Shown piece by piece: positions 62,765-64,000 of a DNA stretch of 64,000 bases. How positions within the stretch are numbered: position 1 is the first letter of the stretch; the number at the start of each line of letters is the position of its first letter. The position numbers and the translations under genes are program-made. The stretch spans positions 248,001 to 312,000 of the forward strand of contig JADJLT010000001.1 of the NCBI GenBank assembly GCA_016709965.1. Direction: 5' to 3'. The notes under the pieces were generated by a model, which made no database searches, was not told the origin of the DNA, and saw only the letters and a program-made list of their open reading frames with translations. Source of the stretch: Betaproteobacteria bacterium. GTDB taxonomy: Bacteria > Pseudomonadota > Gammaproteobacteria > Burkholderiales > Rhodocyclaceae.

Positions 62765-63957
62765 GCGAAGCTACGGTCATGTACCATCTGGCGAGCAACC
62801 CGGCGGGCCTCGGCATCGGCAGCAAGCACATCAACCAGACTACCCTCCGGACCGGCCGGCAATGATTGCAGGACCGCCTCATCAAGCTGGGCAATACCCA
62901 AAAACGGCAAATTGCCATCAAGGAATGCTGCAACCGCAACTTCGTTGGCTGCGTTCAGGATAGCTGGTGCCGTGCCACCTTCCCGCAAAACATCATAGGC
63001 CAGTTGCAGACATCGGAAGCGTTCAAAATCGGGCGCTACGAAATCGAGACGAGCGATCTTGAACAGATCGAGTGGCTCGACCCCTGCCGCGATACGTTCA
63101 GGCCAAGCCATTGCGTAAGCGATCGGTGTCCTCATGTCAGGATTCCCCATCTGGGCCAGAACCGAACCATCGATATATTGAACTGCCGAGTGGATAACGC
63201 TTTGCGGATGCACGACGACCTGGATCATCTCAGGCGGCGCATTGAATAGCCAATGCGCCTCGATAACCTCCAGTCCCTTGTTCATCATGGTAGCGGAATC
63301 GACCGAAATCTTTCGCCCCATCACCCAGTTGGGATGAGCACAAGCCTGATCCGGCGTAACGCCAGCCAAATCCTCCAGCGGCGTATTCCGGAACGGACCG
63401 CCAGAGGCTGTCAGTAATATTTTCCGTACACCGCACTGATCCAACCCGCGTGTGAAATCGATAGGCAATGACTGGAAAATCGCATTATGTTCGCTGTCGA
63501 CCGGCAAGAGCACTGCGCCATTTTCGCGTACCGCATGCATGAATAGCTCGCCAGCCATGACGAGCACTTCCTTATTGGCCAACATGATCTTCTTGCCTGC
63601 CTTTGCTGCGGCGAGGGTAGGCTCCAGACCGGCCGCACCGACGATGGCTGCCATTACGGCATCGACCTCGGGTGCTGACGAAAGGTCGACCAGCGCTTTA
63701 ACGCCATGGCGAACTTCTGTTTTCAGACCTGCGGCGACGAGACGTTCGGCCAATTGGGCTGCAAGCTTTGCATCACTCAACACGGCAAAATACGGCTTGA
63801 ATTCAAGGCATTGCTCGAATAATTTGTCGATTTGGCTATGGGCGCAAAGAGCGAAGGCTCGATAGCGGTCCGGATGACGACGAATTACGTCAAGCGTGCT
63901 GACACCGATCGAGCCGGTCGCCCCCAAAACGGTAATATTTTGCACCGTACTGCTCAC
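62761..63957 (-). CDS. dxr: 1-deoxy-D-xylulose 5-phosphate reductoisomerase
   Basis: A 398-residue enzyme of the MEP isoprenoid pathway. It has the NADPH site (ITVLGATGSIGVSTLDVI), the metal and substrate site (PVDSEHNAIFQ), and TASGGPFRNTP. The GTG at 63957 forms GTGA with the cdsA stop (4-bp overlap) and fits the family length better than the longer open frame. Confidence 0.94.
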   Translation of the reverse strand: MSSTVQNITVLGATGSIGVSTLDVIRRHPDRYRAFALCAHSQIDKLFEQCLEFKPYFAVLSDAKLAAQLAERLVAAGLKTEVRHGVKALVDLSSAPEVDAVMAAIVGAAGLEPTLAAAKAGKKIMLANKEVLVMAGELFMHAVRENGAVLLPVDSEHNAIFQSLPIDFTRGLDQCGVRKILLTASGGPFRNTPLEDLAGVTPDQACAHPNWVMGRKISVDSATMMNKGLEVIEAHWLFNAPPEMIQVVVHPQSVIHSAVQYIDGSVLAQMGNPDMRTPIAYAMAWPERIAAGVEPLDLFKIARLDFVAPDFERFRCLQLAYDVLREGGTAPAILNAANEVAVAAFLDGNLPFLGIAQLDEAVLQSLPAGPEGSLVDVLAADAEARRVARQMVHDRSFA

Positions 63958-64000
63958 CGGTACGAAAACAACAGCCACGCCAGCGCCACAACCGGCAATG
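63954..64000 (-). CDS. cdsA: phosphatidate cytidylyltransferase, C-terminal end only
   Basis: Only the last 14 codons are visible (LPVVALAWLLFSYR, then TGA), a hydrophobic end. Its position directly before dxr, overlapping it by 4 bp, fits cdsA in this conserved cluster. The assignment rests on gene order. Confidence 0.5.
   Translation of the reverse strand, partial: LPVVALAWLLFSYR

Overview
The window looks like chromosomal DNA of a Rhodocyclales-type betaproteobacterium, close to Dechloromonas/Azonexus. This is inferred from moderately high GC, the gene order cdsA-dxr-rseP-bamA-skp-lpxD-fabZ-lpxA-lpxB-rnhB, the many GGDEF/EAL proteins, the lactate (lut/dld/lldP) locus and the stress-protein repertoire. 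No tRNA, rRNA, CRISPR array or intact insertion sequence was seen.

Layout. 0-9.4 kb: an OmpA-like lipoprotein (cut by the left edge) and a FecR-domain protein, divergent from an RsbW-type ATPase; then a minus-strand run of FtsX-like permease, GGDEF-EAL protein, radA, alr and a LysR regulator. 9.5-12.6 kb: lplT and a PAS-GGDEF cyclase. 12.9-20.9 kb: an accessory stress region with phasin, DUF2789, DUF3096, PRC-barrel, CsbD, a 24-residue membrane peptide, a stand-alone CheB domain with a J-domain protein, peroxiredoxin-glutaredoxin and a flavoprotein disulfide reductase, ending in three decayed genes. 21-29.5 kb: udg-rimI-tsaB, DUF3106, an OmpR/EnvZ pair, and an HDOD / small protein / large GGDEF-EAL operon. 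30.4-35.6 kb: a foreign island with a solo PD-(D/E)XK nuclease-like gene, a two-gene membrane unit in AT-rich DNA, and two genes broken by frameshifts, one of them transposase-like. Imperfect inverted hairpins bound the island. 35.6-51.3 kb: a lactate/phosphoenolpyruvate module (ppsA, an LldR/PdhR-type regulator, lutA-lutC-lutB, dld, lldP, two Usp genes, ppc, ppsR). 51.4-53.5 kb: a multicopper oxidase. 53.8-64 kb: the envelope and lipid A cluster from a TrmH-type methyltransferase back to cdsA.

How the genes work together. Lactate enters by LldP, is oxidised by Dld and LutABC, and the pyruvate is turned into PEP by PpsA. PpsR is predicted to switch PpsA on and off, and Ppc makes oxaloacetate from PEP. 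Three copies of an 11-bp dyad of the form TGGT-N3-ACCA lie before the regulator gene, before lutA and before lldP, so the regulator probably controls uptake, oxidation and (by cotranscription) ppsA.

The most unusual signal is a dispersed element of about 35 bp with the core CGGTCAACCGG followed by an A-rich tail. It occurs at least seven times, plus two degenerate copies. One copy lies in frame inside a methyltransferase gene, and another forms the end of alr together with the start of radA. I know of no name for it.
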